DNA from: Alphaproteobacteria bacterium
GTDB lineage: Bacteria > Pseudomonadota > Alphaproteobacteria > Sphingomonadales > Sphingomonadaceae
DNA: 64,000 nt
Assembly: GCA_018823325.1 (NCBI GenBank)
Contig: JAHJIJ010000018.1
Coordinates: forward strand, 62,001 to 126,000
Reading direction: 5' to 3'
Every line of letters begins with the position of its first letter. The stretch's first letter is position 1. Positions 9,479 to 19,693 of the stretch are shown piece by piece. The translations under genes and the position numbers were made by a program. Under the pieces are notes generated by a model that was given only the letters and a program-made list of their open reading frames with translations, did no database searches and was not told the DNA's origin.

Positions 9479-10422
9479 TGGATGTCTCCGTCAGGCGACC
9501 GGCCCACGCGCTGGATTTCCCATTCGAGTGTAATGCCGCTGTCTGCCTGCACGCGGCGACGCACTTCTTCTCCGAGCTGCTCGATATCGGCGCTGGAAGC
9601 GGTGCCCGTGTTGATGAGGAAATTGGTGTGCTTCTCGCTCACTTGCGCCCCCCCGAGGCTAAGTCCCCGGCAGCCGGCGCGGTCGACAAGTTCCCAGGCC
9701 TTTTCACCGGGCGGATTCTTGAACGTCGAACCGCCGGTCTTGCTGCGTAGCGGCTGCGATTGCTCACGGGCGGCTGCAATCCGGTCCATTTCCGCCTGAA
9801 TGGCCGCAGGCTCGGCAGGGTGGCCCCGAAAGGTTGCCGAGACCACAACCGCACCTGCAGGAAGGGCAGAATGGCGATAAGTGAAGCCGAGCGCGTCCAA
9901 AGCCATGGTCAGTCGCTCACCCGAACGCAGGATAACATCCGCTTCAACCAGAATGTCTTTCACTTCCCGGCCATAAGCGCCGCCATTCATGCGCACGAAC
10001 CCGCCGACAGTGCCGGGGATGGAGCGGAGAAATTCAAGACCGCCAATACCGGCATCGCGCGCGGTGGAGGATACCAATATGCCCGAAGCGCCGCCGCCGC
10101 AGCGCAGCGTCGTCGCATCAAGTCGTTCTACCAGCGCAAACGGCTTGCCGAGCCGGACCACCACGCCCGCGACGCCGCCATCCCGCACAATGAGATTTGA
10201 GCCGAGGCCCAAGGCCATGACCGGGACAGCAGGATCAAGCTCCCTGAGAAACTGCGCGAGATCGTCAGGATCCGCAGGCTCGAACAGCCAGTCCGCCGCA
10301 CCGCCGGCCTTGAACCAGACCAGAGGCGCAAGCGGCGCACCGGGGGTGAGCTTACCGCGCACGACAATGTCGCGGGGCGCCCCGCGGCGCTCAACACCGG
10401 CGGATGCGACGGGCGCGCTCAA
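9475..10422 (-). CDS. murB: UDP-N-acetylenolpyruvoylglucosamine reductase
   Basis: FAD- and NADPH-dependent enzyme that reduces the enolpyruvyl ether to give UDP-MurNAc. The 315-aa product shows FAD-binding PLAPLVWFKAGGAADW and GLGSNLIVRDGG, the type I YRHSALP stretch and the catalytic-serine region GSTFKNPPG. The only start consistent with the full domain is a TTG at 10422, which overlaps the stop of the preceding 72-aa gene as TTGA. A rare start codon plus overlap suggests its translation depends on ribosomes arriving from upstream. Confidence 0.94.
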   Translation of the reverse strand: MSAPVASAGVERRGAPRDIVVRGKLTPGAPLAPLVWFKAGGAADWLFEPADPDDLAQFLRELDPAVPVMALGLGSNLIVRDGGVAGVVVRLGKPFALVERLDATTLRCGGGASGILVSSTARDAGIGGLEFLRSIPGTVGGFVRMNGGAYGREVKDILVEADVILRSGERLTMALDALGFTYRHSALPAGAVVVSATFRGHPAEPAAIQAEMDRIAAAREQSQPLRSKTGGSTFKNPPGEKAWELVDRAGCRGLSLGGAQVSEKHTNFLINTGTASSADIEQLGEEVRRRVQADSGITLEWEIQRVGRSPDGDIQ

Positions 10423-10637
10423 GACCGGCCACCCCAGAGGCCCATCCAGCGGCGAACCATATCGGCCTGAGCCTCGCCGGCGCGATTCATCGCTTCACCC
10501 ATGCCAAGGGCTGCCTGCCCGACATCCGCCCGCGCCTCGACCGCATCGAGCATGTCGCGCGCCATATCGAGGCTCTTGCCATGCACCTCGATCATGCGTT
10601 CCTGCATTTCGAGGCCGATACGCATCAGCTCCCACAT
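10419..10637 (-). CDS. Small helical protein between murC and murB
   Basis: This 72-aa product is unfamiliar. It is predicted to be almost wholly helical, rich in Met, Glu and Arg, with no signal peptide or membrane segment ([15 protein letters not shown] at the start, RRWMGLWGGRS at the end). It is a real gene by context: its ATG overlaps the murC stop as TGATG and its TGA overlaps the murB TTG start. The two Trp-bearing ends and amphipathic middle could allow peripheral membrane contact or self-association, but that is conjecture. Similar short ORFs may occur in sphingomonad dcw clusters; this is from memory. Confidence 0.7.
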   Translation of the reverse strand: MWELMRIGLEMQERMIEVHGKSLDMARDMLDAVEARADVGQAALGMGEAMNRAGEAQADMVRRWMGLWGGRS

Positions 10638-12064
10638 CAGGCCGACTCCTTACGGGACGCGCCGATCGCAGCGGCAAGCCCGGCGGCCCATTTGGTGATG
10701 TCCCCCGCACCGAGACAGACGATCATGTCATCAGCCTTGAGATCAGCGGCGAGCGCTTCTGCGAGCGCGTCAGCGCCTGCGATGGTCTGGGCGGCGCGAT
10801 GACCGCGGCGTTTCAGCCCGGCGACAAGCGCGTCAGCGCTCACGCCCTCAATCGGCTGCTCTCCGGCCGGGTAGACGGGCGAGACATAGACCACATCGGC
10901 ATCGTTGAACGACTGCTGGAAGTCATCCATCAGATCGTTCAGGCGGGAGAAGCGGTGGGGCTGAACAACGGCGACAACTTTGCCTTTTGCGCCCTCGCGG
11001 GCTGCGGCGAGGACGGCGCGGATTTCCACCGGGTGATGGGCGTAATCGTCGATGATGATCGCCTTGCCGCCATCGACATCGATTTCGCCAACCTTGGTGA
11101 AACGCCGCTTCACGCCGCCGAAGTTCGCAAAGCCAGTCTGCACGGTTGCGTCATCGATGCCCATCTGCAGAGCGACGCCGATCGCCGCCATGGCGTTGAG
11201 GACGTTGTGACGGCCTGGCATGGGCATGGTGATGTCCGCAATGCGACGCGCACTGCCGTCCCGCTCCCGGATCTGCACATCGAACATGTTGCCGCCCGGC
11301 ACGGGCCGGACGTTCTCGCCGCGAATGTCGGCCTGAGCCGAGAACCCATAAGTGACGATTCGGCGATCCTGCACGCGCGGTAGAATGGCCTGAACCTCGG
11401 GATGATCGAGGCAGAGCACGGCCGCGCCGTAGAAGGGCACATTTTCGACGAACTCGACGAAGGCATCCTTCACCGCGTCGAAGGAGCCATAATGGTCAAG
11501 ATGCTCGGGATCGATATTGGTGACGACCGCATAAGTGCCGTCGAGCCGCAGGAAGCTGCCGTCGCTCTCGTCGGCCTCAACCACCATCCAGTCGCTGTTG
11601 CCCAGACGCGCGTTGGAGCCATAGCTGTTGATGATGCCACCATTGATGACAGTAGGATCAATGCCACCGGCATCCAGCAGAGCGGCAATCATCGACGTCG
11701 TCGTGGTCTTGCCATGCGTGCCGGCGACTGCGACAGTCGACTTGAGCCGCATCAGCTCTGCCAGCATTTCGGCGCGCCGAATGACCGGCACGCGGTTCTC
11801 GAGCGCCAGTTCCACCTCCGGATTGCCGCGCTTGATCGCCGTCGAGGTCACAACCACAGCCGCGTCGCCAAGGTTCTCTGGCTTATGACCGATCATGACG
11901 TTGATGCCGAGATCGCGCAGATGCTGGATGACATAGCCTTCCGACATGTCACTGCCCTGCACGCTATAGCCCATATTGTGCATCACCTCGGCAATGCCGG
12001 ACATGCCGATGCCGCCAATGCCGATAAAATGGATGGTACCGATATCCGTGCCAACGCCCTTCAT
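10637..12064 (-). CDS. murC: UDP-N-acetylmuramate--L-alanine ligase
   Basis: First amino-acid-adding enzyme of the peptidoglycan stem peptide; it joins L-Ala to UDP-MurNAc in the cytoplasm. The 475-aa product shows the N-terminal Rossmann motif [15 protein letters not shown], the ATP loop [13 protein letters not shown] near residue 116, the Mur-ligase motif EADESDGSF and the C-terminal domain with [10 protein letters not shown]. The ATG overlaps the murG stop (ATGA) and its own stop overlaps the 72-aa gene (TGATG). Confidence 0.97.
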   Translation of the reverse strand: MKGVGTDIGTIHFIGIGGIGMSGIAEVMHNMGYSVQGSDMSEGYVIQHLRDLGINVMIGHKPENLGDAAVVVTSTAIKRGNPEVELALENRVPVIRRAEMLAELMRLKSTVAVAGTHGKTTTTSMIAALLDAGGIDPTVINGGIINSYGSNARLGNSDWMVVEADESDGSFLRLDGTYAVVTNIDPEHLDHYGSFDAVKDAFVEFVENVPFYGAAVLCLDHPEVQAILPRVQDRRIVTYGFSAQADIRGENVRPVPGGNMFDVQIRERDGSARRIADITMPMPGRHNVLNAMAAIGVALQMGIDDATVQTGFANFGGVKRRFTKVGEIDVDGGKAIIIDDYAHHPVEIRAVLAAAREGAKGKVVAVVQPHRFSRLNDLMDDFQQSFNDADVVYVSPVYPAGEQPIEGVSADALVAGLKRRGHRAAQTIAGADALAEALAADLKADDMIVCLGAGDITKWAAGLAAAIGASRKESA

Positions 12065-13224
12065 GCGCCCGCTCCCGCAAGACCGGTCATGGCCGGCGCC
12101 TCGACCCGCACGGTATCGATCGTTTGCGGCGCAGGACCGAAGCTCTCGATGAGATCACACAGATCCTTCACCGCATCAGGGCGCCCGCATTTGCGCGCGC
12201 GCTTGGCGGCGTTCTGCAGAGCACCCGGCTCCATGGCCAGCTTCTGCATCTGGCGCGCGAGCTCGGCAGGGGTGAACTTGCTCTGATCGATGGCGCGGGC
12301 GCCGCCCGCTTTCACCATCTCGATGACGTTGTAGGCTTGGTGATTATCCATGGCACTCGGCAGAGGTATGAGGATTGCGGGGCGACCCGCAGCGGTGAGT
12401 TCGGCAATGGTCGAGGCGCCCGCGCGGCCAATGACGAGATGCGACCAGGCCAGCTTCGTTGGCATGTCCTCGATATAGGTTGCGAGGTCTGCCGGGATCT
12501 CCATCTCCGCATAGAGCGCGCGGACCTGCTCGATGTCCTCGGGACGACATTGCTGCGTGACCTGCAGGCGACGGCGGAGGCTGATGGGCAGCATGCCAAG
12601 GCCCGCAGGCACCACTTGCGACAGGATCGAAGCGCCCTGGCTACCGCCCGTGACGAGCAGGCGAAGCACGCTCTCGTCCGAGAACACCGGAAAGGGTTCG
12701 TCGCGCAGGTCGAGGACGGATTCGCGCACCGGATTGCCGACCAGATAGGTCTTGTCGGCATGGCGCTTGGCGAGGCGCTTCACGTCCGGATAGGCCGTTG
12801 CGATGGCCGAAACCTCGCGGGCGACCAGTCGATTGACGCGACCGAGCACAGCGTTCTGCTCGTGCACGATCGCCGGTATGCCCTCGGCAAAGGCACCCAG
12901 CATCGCCGGGAGCGCGGGATAGCCGCCGAAACCCACAACCGCGGACGGCTCGAAGGTCGAGTAGAGCTGCCGCGCCATGGCGCGCCCTTCAAGAATGGCC
13001 TTGAAGCCCCTGATCCAGCCCCTGATGCCGCCCGACATGCGGCCAGCGGGGAGAACATGGGTCTGGACGTCCTCGAACAGGCCCGGAATGCGGGCGCCCC
13101 GCTCATCCGTGATGAGGGCGACGCGATGACCGCGCGCCATGAGTTCATGGGCTATGGCATGCGCGGGAACCATGTGCCCGCCCGTGCCGCCAGCGGCCAG
13201 AACATAGTGCCGGAAGAGGCTCAT
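12061..13224 (-). CDS. murG: Lipid II synthase MurG
   Basis: Glycosyltransferase (GT28) that transfers GlcNAc to lipid I on the inner face of the membrane, giving lipid II. The 387-aa product begins [21 protein letters not shown], which includes the GGTGGHxxPA loop. The later motifs [12 protein letters not shown] and [15 protein letters not shown] form the UDP-GlcNAc site. I chose the ATG at 13224 because it makes an ATGA overlap with ftsW and precedes the glycine loop directly; a longer frame to 13311 adds a non-homologous leader inside ftsW. Confidence 0.96.
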   Translation of the reverse strand: MSLFRHYVLAAGGTGGHMVPAHAIAHELMARGHRVALITDERGARIPGLFEDVQTHVLPAGRMSGGIRGWIRGFKAILEGRAMARQLYSTFEPSAVVGFGGYPALPAMLGAFAEGIPAIVHEQNAVLGRVNRLVAREVSAIATAYPDVKRLAKRHADKTYLVGNPVRESVLDLRDEPFPVFSDESVLRLLVTGGSQGASILSQVVPAGLGMLPISLRRRLQVTQQCRPEDIEQVRALYAEMEIPADLATYIEDMPTKLAWSHLVIGRAGASTIAELTAAGRPAILIPLPSAMDNHQAYNVIEMVKAGGARAIDQSKFTPAELARQMQKLAMEPGALQNAAKRARKCGRPDAVKDLCDLIESFGPAPQTIDTVRVEAPAMTGLAGAGA

Positions 13225-14498
13225 CGTCCGCTCCATGTCACCACATAAGGCGAGCGCGACATATATGGGTTGCGGCGCGTGAACGCCAGCAAGAGGCCAA
13301 TACCGGCGCACAAGGCAATCATCGAAGAGCCGCCATAGCTGATGAACGGAAGCGTCATGCCCTTGGATGGGAAGATATGAATGTTCACGCCCATGTTGAT
13401 GACCGCCTGAATGCCCATGACGAAAACAAGCCCGGACGTTGCCATGACGATGAAGGGATCCTCCTCATCCAGCAACCGCAACAACACGCGCACGATGATC
13501 GCGAGATAGACCAAAGCGATGGCAATGCACGCGATGAGGCCGAACTCCTCGCCGATCACCGAGAAAATATAGTCGGTGTGCGCCTCTGGCAGGTTGAACT
13601 TCGCGCTGCCGCCGCCAGGGCCGACGCCCGTCAGACCGCCGCGCGTGATGGTCGCATAAGCGAGTTGCACCTGATCGGGCCCGGCCGCGGGATCGACGAC
13701 AGGGTTGAGGAAGGAATCAATCCGTTCCCGCCCATTGTCGTAGAAGAGATAGGTCAGCACGAAGAGGCCAAGCCCCCCGCAGGCGAAACCGGCAAGTAGT
13801 TTGATCGATGCTCCGCCTACCAGCAGGAGAGCGCCCCAGCAGGCGACGAAAATGACAGTCTGTCCGAAATCCGGCTGACGCATGAGCAGCAAAGCGACGA
13901 TCGCGGTGAGCATGCCGGTCAATGGAATGACGGGCAGAGACGGGTCACGGGCGCGGAGCGACAGGAGCCACGCCAGAGCAACCACGAAGAACGGCTTGAG
14001 AAACTCGGAAGGCTGAAACCGCAACGCGCCAGCGCCGAGCCAGCGTGTGGCGCCATTCACGCTTGTGCCAATCAGCGGCACAAGCACCAGCATCACTGCA
14101 AACAAGACCGCCAGACCGACCGCAAGACGCCGCGCCTGCGTGCGCGGCAACATGGAAATCACGATCATGATGGGAAGGCCGAGGCCAATCCACATGAGCT
14201 GGCGATAGAAGAAGTAGAGCGGGGTCAACGCTTCTGTGCGCGAGGAAAGTTTGGCAGCCGCGACCGGGGACGCTGCCGCGACAGCAACCAGTCCGATGGC
14301 GATGAGCGCCACGATGAGGCCGAGGAGCACCCGGTCGATTTCCCAAAACCAGATCGCCAGCGCCGTGCGCTCGCGGGGAAGTGGTTTACCGGGCCGGGCA
14401 CGCAAAGGAGACAGGGCGGCATCCAGCTGAAGGGCAGATGCAGCCTTGGGGGCTGCGCCCTCCACCATGGTCACACCTTCTTCGCCGCGATCACTCAT
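13221..14498 (-). CDS. ftsW: Peptidoglycan polymerase FtsW
   Basis: SEDS-family integral membrane glycosyltransferase that polymerises lipid II at the septum, working with FtsI. The 425-aa product has a cytoplasmic N-terminus of about 45 residues and roughly ten membrane segments. The SEDS signatures are GGGSAKFNLPEAHTDYIFSV and FISYGGSSMIALC near the C-terminus, as well as WLGAGALRFQPSEF. It overlaps murD at its start and murG at its end, both by ATGA. Confidence 0.96.
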   Translation of the reverse strand: MSDRGEEGVTMVEGAAPKAASALQLDAALSPLRARPGKPLPRERTALAIWFWEIDRVLLGLIVALIAIGLVAVAAASPVAAAKLSSRTEALTPLYFFYRQLMWIGLGLPIMIVISMLPRTQARRLAVGLAVLFAVMLVLVPLIGTSVNGATRWLGAGALRFQPSEFLKPFFVVALAWLLSLRARDPSLPVIPLTGMLTAIVALLLMRQPDFGQTVIFVACWGALLLVGGASIKLLAGFACGGLGLFVLTYLFYDNGRERIDSFLNPVVDPAAGPDQVQLAYATITRGGLTGVGPGGGSAKFNLPEAHTDYIFSVIGEEFGLIACIAIALVYLAIIVRVLLRLLDEEDPFIVMATSGLVFVMGIQAVINMGVNIHIFPSKGMTLPFISYGGSSMIALCAGIGLLLAFTRRNPYMSRSPYVVTWSGR

Positions 14499-15817
14499 GC
14501 CGGTGCCCCCGCCTTGTCCCGCAAAGCCGCGACGGCGGCTGCAAATGCATCGCCGCGCGCCTCAAAATCCCGGAACTGATCAAAAGAAGCGCAAGCCGGC
14601 GATAACAGGACGACATCCCCCGGCTGCGCATGCCTGGCAGCCTCGGCGACGGCGGTCACCATCAGCTCACACTCGGTAACGGGCACGCCGGCTTCACCCA
14701 GCAGACGAGCAAACAACGGCCCCGCTTCGCCAATGGTGTAGCCCCGCGCGACATTCGGAAAGCCGGGAGCGCACTCATCGAGCGAATCCGACTTGGCGAG
14801 ACCGCCGAGTATCCAGTGGAGACGCGGACGTCCCCCGACCGGCGGCCAGGCCGCGAGTGCCGGCGCAGTCGAAGCCGCATTGGTCGCCTTGCTGTCGTTC
14901 ACATACAGCACCCCGTCGATCTCGGCGACGCGCTGCATCCGGTGCGGCAGGCTGACATAGCTGGCCAGCGCCTCGGCAGTTTTTTCCGGCGCGATGCCGA
15001 GTGCGTCAGCGACGGCCATGGCCACAGCGACGTTCTGTGCATTGTGCGGCCCCTGCAAAGCCGGCCACCGGGCCTGATCGGCAGGAACGACTGAACGCGC
15101 CGTAACTTGGCGGGCATGAGGAAGACCCTTCGCTATGCGGCGCGTCACTTCATCATCCACGGCGATCACAGCAACGCGATCAGGCGATTGCATGGCGAAG
15201 AGCCGCTCCTTGGAAGCGACATAACCTTCGAACCCGTCATAGCGATCAAGATGATCGGGCGTGATATTGAGCAGAACGGAAACGTCGCAATCGAGGCTGA
15301 AGGTCAGATCGATCTGGTAGCTGGACAGCTCGAGCACATAAACGCCTCCTGCTGGCAGCGGCGCCTGCGCCAGAATGGGCAGGCCGATATTGCCGCCCAT
15401 GCGAGAAGGCAGGCCTGCGGTTCGAACGATATGATCGATGAGCGCCGTCGTCGTCGACTTGCCGTTCGTCCCCGTGATGCCGACCACCCGATGAGCAGGC
15501 AGACTGGCCCGTGCGAGTGCGAACAGTTCGATGTCACCGATGATCGGAACGCCCGCGCTCCGCGCCCGGCAGGTAACCGGATGGCGATTGAGGGGCACAC
15601 CGGGAGAGACGACGAGCGCATCAAGGCCCGCAAGGTCCATCTCCATCGGATCACCCAACTGAGCCTTGCCGGCGACAAGCGCCCGCGCATCCTCACGCTG
15701 ATCCCAGGCAATCACCTGCGCGCCGCTGGCGGCGAGCGCGTCAACCGTGGCGAGCCCCGAGCGGGCCAGCCCCAGAACGGCATAACGCTTGCCGGCAAAG
15801 GCGGGGGAAACGATCAC
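14495..15817 (-). CDS. murD: UDP-N-acetylmuramoylalanine--D-glutamate ligase
   Basis: Adds D-Glu to UDP-MurNAc-L-Ala. The 440-aa product shows [17 protein letters not shown] at the N-terminus, the ATP loop [15 protein letters not shown] near residue 115, and [13 protein letters not shown] with the lysine and aspartate typical of MurD. The start is GTG at 15817, overlapping the mraY stop as GTGA. The stop overlaps ftsW as ATGA. Confidence 0.96.
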   Translation of the reverse strand: MIVSPAFAGKRYAVLGLARSGLATVDALAASGAQVIAWDQREDARALVAGKAQLGDPMEMDLAGLDALVVSPGVPLNRHPVTCRARSAGVPIIGDIELFALARASLPAHRVVGITGTNGKSTTTALIDHIVRTAGLPSRMGGNIGLPILAQAPLPAGGVYVLELSSYQIDLTFSLDCDVSVLLNITPDHLDRYDGFEGYVASKERLFAMQSPDRVAVIAVDDEVTRRIAKGLPHARQVTARSVVPADQARWPALQGPHNAQNVAVAMAVADALGIAPEKTAEALASYVSLPHRMQRVAEIDGVLYVNDSKATNAASTAPALAAWPPVGGRPRLHWILGGLAKSDSLDECAPGFPNVARGYTIGEAGPLFARLLGEAGVPVTECELMVTAVAEAARHAQPGDVVLLSPACASFDQFRDFEARGDAFAAAVAALRDKAGAPA

Positions 15818-16884
15818 CGCAGCTTCAACGTTGCAAGGCCGGCAAGGGCGAGCACGAACGACACGATCCAGAAGCGGATCACGACCGTGGATTCCGGCCA
15901 GCCAAGCTGCTCGAAATGATGGTGGATGGGCGCCATCTTGAACACGCGCTTTCCCGTGCGCTTGTAAAAGAACACCTGGATGACGACTGACATTGCTTCC
16001 ACGACGAAAATGCCGCCGATGACCGCCAGCACAATCTCATGATGGGCGGCGACGGCGATCACACCGATGGTTCCGCCGAGCGCAAGGCTGCCCGTATCCC
16101 CCATGAAAACCGCTGCGGGCGGCGCATTGAACCAGAGGAAGGCAAGGCAGGCGCCGACAATCGCGCCGCCGAGGATCACGAGATCACCGGCACCAGGAAC
16201 ATGGGGAATGCCGAGATAGGCAGCATAATCCGCGCGGCCCACGAGGTAGACGATCAGCATGAAAGCCATGGACGCCACGATGACCGGCATGGAGGCAAGG
16301 CCATCCAGCCCATCGGTAAGGTTCACCGCATTGCCGAACGCGACAATGACGAAAGCGCCGAAAACATAATAAAACGGTCCGAGATCGAGGGCGCCACCGC
16401 TCCAGAACGGCAGATACAACAAGGTGCCATTCTCATTCACGATCAGCCAGGTGGCAAAGCCCGCAATGGCGAACTCCGCAAGCAGGCGCGCACGGGCAGA
16501 GAGGCCCTTGTGGCTCGCTTTTGTCACCTTGTCATAATCGTCCATGAAGCCGATCGCGCCGAAGCCGAGCGTGACGATGAGACAGGCCCAGATGTAGATC
16601 GATTCCACATTCATCCAGAGCAGCACTGCGCTTGCCATGGCCGTGAGAATCATGAGGCCGCCCATGGTGGGCGTGCCGCGCTTCACGAAATGCGTCTGCG
16701 GTCCATCCTCGCGGATCGGCTGCCCCTTGCCCTGCCGGACACGCAGCCAGCCGATGAAGCGCGGGCCGATGACCAGCCCGATAATGAGCGCGGTCATGAT
16801 CGCTGCCCCCGCCCGGAAGGTCAGGTAGCGAAACAGGTTGAAGATACCTGGGAAGTTGAGTTGTTCAGCGAGCCAGTAAAGCAT
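15814..16884 (-). CDS. mraY: Phospho-N-acetylmuramoyl-pentapeptide transferase
   Basis: Integral membrane enzyme that transfers phospho-MurNAc-pentapeptide to undecaprenyl phosphate to give lipid I. The 356-aa product has about ten membrane helices, the catalytic aspartate pair in [11 protein letters not shown], the [13 protein letters not shown] motif and [13 protein letters not shown] near the C-terminus. The start is ATG at 16884, overlapping the murF stop as TGATG; an in-frame GTG lies one codon upstream. It sits between murF and murD in the usual dcw order. Confidence 0.97.
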   Translation of the reverse strand: MLYWLAEQLNFPGIFNLFRYLTFRAGAAIMTALIIGLVIGPRFIGWLRVRQGKGQPIREDGPQTHFVKRGTPTMGGLMILTAMASAVLLWMNVESIYIWACLIVTLGFGAIGFMDDYDKVTKASHKGLSARARLLAEFAIAGFATWLIVNENGTLLYLPFWSGGALDLGPFYYVFGAFVIVAFGNAVNLTDGLDGLASMPVIVASMAFMLIVYLVGRADYAAYLGIPHVPGAGDLVILGGAIVGACLAFLWFNAPPAAVFMGDTGSLALGGTIGVIAVAAHHEIVLAVIGGIFVVEAMSVVIQVFFYKRTGKRVFKMAPIHHHFEQLGWPESTVVIRFWIVSFVLALAGLATLKLR

Positions 16885-18266
16885 CACGCCACCTCGCTTG
16901 CCGAAAGGCGTTCGACAAGTCGCGAAAGTCCGATGCTGTTCGACCCCTTGATCAGGACAACATCGCCATTCTTCAGATTTGATCTTGCAAATTCAATTGC
17001 TTGATCTGCATTTTCGACTCGTTCCAGCGAAATCTCTCCCGCCAGCGCGTCGGCGAGCGGTGCCGTTTCCTCGCCGACCAGAAGCGCAAGATCGACCTGC
17101 GCCGCGCGCACTGCTTGCGCAAGCCCGGCATGAAGCGCGGCAGACTGGTCACCCAGCTCCTTCATGGCGCCAAGAATGGCGATGCGGCGGCGCGCCGGCT
17201 CCTGCCCCAGCTGTGCCAGCGTGGCCACCATGGAGGCTGGATTGGCATTGTAGGATTCGTCGATGACGAGCGCTTCACCGCCGTCGGCCGTGGCAATTGG
17301 GCGGCGGGCGCCGCGGCCCGGCAGGCCCGTCATTTCCGCAAGCGCGAGTCCGGCCTGCGCCAGATCACCCCCGGCAGCCTCGACAACCGCGAGCACGCCG
17401 AGGGCATTGCTTACCCAGTGGCGCCCTGGCATGCCGACGGTGAAGCTCAGGCGCCCCGAGCGCGTCTGCGCCGTAATCCGCGTGCCGGCAGGCCCGGCGG
17501 GCATTTCATCGATGAGCCGAACGTCAGCGTCTGCGCCGACACCGAAGGACACGACCTGGCTTGCGTAGTGAGCGGCGATGTCGGCGAGCAGACTCGCATG
17601 CGGCGAATCCGCAGGGATGACCGCTGTCCCGCCCTCGACAAGGCCTTCAAAGATCTCAGCCTTGGCGAGGGCAATCTTCTCTTCCGTACCGAAATATTCG
17701 ATGTGCGCTGGGGCAATGGTGGTGACAATGGCGATGTGCGGGCGAACCAGCGCAGTGAGCGCGCGCAGTTCCCCCTCATGGTTCATGCCCATCTCGAACA
17801 CGCCGTAGCGCGCCTCGCGGGGCATGCGTGCAAGGGAGAGCGGGACACCGACATGATTGTTATAGCTTTTGAGGGAGCGATGGGCTGCGCCATGGCTCAT
17901 CCTGTCAAACGCTCTGAACAACGCTTCCTTGACGCCTGTTTTGCCGACCGAGCCGGTGACACCGACGACCTTGGCTTGGGTGCGGGCGCGCGCCGCCTTG
18001 CCGAGGTCATCAAGACCGCGCGCAGTATCCTCGACCCGGACGCAAGGGCCTTCGACCGCCCGATCAACGAGCAGCCCCGCTGCGCCGGATGAAAGTGCGC
18101 CAGGAATATAGGTGTGACCGTCCGCGCTTTCGCCATGCAGCGCGACGAACAGATCTCCGCCGGTGACTTCGCGACTGTCGAACGCAACACCGGTCACCTC
18201 GAAGGACGAGGATGCCACGCCGTTCGTCGCCCGGGCGATTTCATCCGAGGTCCAGAGCACGCTCAT
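16884..18266 (-). CDS. murF: UDP-MurNAc-tripeptide--D-alanyl-D-alanine ligase
   Basis: Adds the D-Ala-D-Ala dipeptide made by Ddl to the UDP-MurNAc-tripeptide. The 460-aa product shows the ATP loop [15 protein letters not shown] near residue 105, the carbamylated-lysine/acidic region and [13 protein letters not shown] typical of MurF, and a C-terminal [13 protein letters not shown]. The ATG at 18266 is chosen because it overlaps the murE stop as ATGA; the frame extends three codons further upstream. Confidence 0.96.
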   Translation of the reverse strand: MSVLWTSDEIARATNGVASSSFEVTGVAFDSREVTGGDLFVALHGESADGHTYIPGALSSGAAGLLVDRAVEGPCVRVEDTARGLDDLGKAARARTQAKVVGVTGSVGKTGVKEALFRAFDRMSHGAAHRSLKSYNNHVGVPLSLARMPREARYGVFEMGMNHEGELRALTALVRPHIAIVTTIAPAHIEYFGTEEKIALAKAEIFEGLVEGGTAVIPADSPHASLLADIAAHYASQVVSFGVGADADVRLIDEMPAGPAGTRITAQTRSGRLSFTVGMPGRHWVSNALGVLAVVEAAGGDLAQAGLALAEMTGLPGRGARRPIATADGGEALVIDESYNANPASMVATLAQLGQEPARRRIAILGAMKELGDQSAALHAGLAQAVRAAQVDLALLVGEETAPLADALAGEISLERVENADQAIEFARSNLKNGDVVLIKGSNSIGLSRLVERLSASEVA

Positions 18267-19693
18267 GCAGCGCATTCCCGTGCGACGGTCACGTCGTCGA
18301 ACGGCAGGACGCGGTCGCCTATGATCTGGCCCTGCTCATGGCCCTTGCCGGCGAGCAAAACGATGTCCTCTGGTCCCGCCTCGGCGATGGCAGCGGCGAT
18401 GGCGGCGCGGCGGCCGCCGATTTCGCTCGCGCCCGGCGCACCCGCCATGATGGCCGAACGGATGACCTGCGGATCCTCGCCGCGCGGATTATCGTCGGTG
18501 ACGATCACGACATCGCTAAGTTCGCTCGCGACGCTGCCCATCAGCGGGCGCTTGCCTGCATCACGGTCACCGCCGGCACCGAAGACCGTGATCAACCGGC
18601 CGCGCACATGCGGGCGCAATGCCTCGATGGCAGCGCGCAAACCATCGGGCGTATGCGCGTAATCGACATAGACCGGCGCGCCAGCCGTCGTGATGACTGC
18701 ACGCTCGAGGCGACCGCGCACCGGCTGCACACGGGAAAGCAATCCCAGCACCGACGACAACGTCCCGCCGGTGGCCAGCACCAAGCCGGCGGAAACGAGC
18801 GCGTTGGCGGCCTGATAGGCGCCGATGAGCGGTAGATCGACCTTGTGCGTGCCGCCTTCCGCTTCGATCAAGAGGGTCTGCCCGAGATGCGTCGGGGTCT
18901 GTTTGACCAGCCGGAGCGTCTCACCGTTTTCCCCGACCGTGAGGAGGCGCAGGCCGCGCCGCCGAACATGATCGATCACTTCCGCCGAACGCGGATCATC
19001 TGCCCAGACGACAGCGGTACCGTCGTCCGCCACCACCTCATCGAAGAGCCGCATCTTGGCCGCGAAATACATGTCCATGGTGCCATGATAATCGAGATGA
19101 TCACGGCTCAGATTGGTGAAGGCACCGGCGACCACGCGAGGCCCCTCGGCCCGATATTGCGCGAGACCATGGCTGGAAGCCTCATACGCAACATGATCGA
19201 TGCGCTCTTTGGCAAGACCGGCAAGATTGGATAGGAACGTCACGACATCGGGCGTCGTCAGGCCGGTAGACACCTGATCCACCGACGTGGTGACACCAAG
19301 CGTGCCGATGGATGCCGCGCCATGGCCCATCATCCGCCAGAGCTGGCGCGTCAACTCGACCGTCGAGGTCTTGCCGTTCGTGCCCGTTACCGCGACCAGC
19401 GTTTCCGGATAGGGCCCGTAGTAGCGCGCGGCCAGACTTGCAAAAAGGCGGCGCGGCTCCTCCGAAGCGATGTGCGGAACGCCTTCCACCCGAGCATCAG
19501 GTGCCGCCACAACGGCAATGGCGCCAGCAGCAATGGCAGCGGAAATGAAATCCTCACCATTGACTCGCGCACCCCGGAATGCGCCGAAGACAGCGCCGGA
19601 CGCAACCTTGCGGTGATCAAGCGCAAAGCCACTTACCTCGCCATCCATGGCAGGATCGATGGAGTCGGACACCAGCGTTGAAAGACGCATCAT
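18263..19693 (-). CDS. murE: UDP-MurNAc-L-Ala-D-Glu--meso-diaminopimelate ligase
   Basis: Adds the third stem-peptide residue. The 476-aa product has the ATP loop AVTGTNGKTSTVELT near residue 105, ATTAGAPVYVDYAHTPDGL, and the specificity motif DDNPRGEDP. In this family DNPR marks use of meso-diaminopimelate rather than lysine, as expected for a Gram-negative wall. The start overlaps the ftsI stop as ATGATG; the stop overlaps murF as ATGA. Confidence 0.97.
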   Translation of the reverse strand: MMRLSTLVSDSIDPAMDGEVSGFALDHRKVASGAVFGAFRGARVNGEDFISAAIAAGAIAVVAAPDARVEGVPHIASEEPRRLFASLAARYYGPYPETLVAVTGTNGKTSTVELTRQLWRMMGHGAASIGTLGVTTSVDQVSTGLTTPDVVTFLSNLAGLAKERIDHVAYEASSHGLAQYRAEGPRVVAGAFTNLSRDHLDYHGTMDMYFAAKMRLFDEVVADDGTAVVWADDPRSAEVIDHVRRRGLRLLTVGENGETLRLVKQTPTHLGQTLLIEAEGGTHKVDLPLIGAYQAANALVSAGLVLATGGTLSSVLGLLSRVQPVRGRLERAVITTAGAPVYVDYAHTPDGLRAAIEALRPHVRGRLITVFGAGGDRDAGKRPLMGSVASELSDVVIVTDDNPRGEDPQVIRSAIMAGAPGASEIGGRRAAIAAAIAEAGPEDIVLLAGKGHEQGQIIGDRVLPFDDVTVARECAA

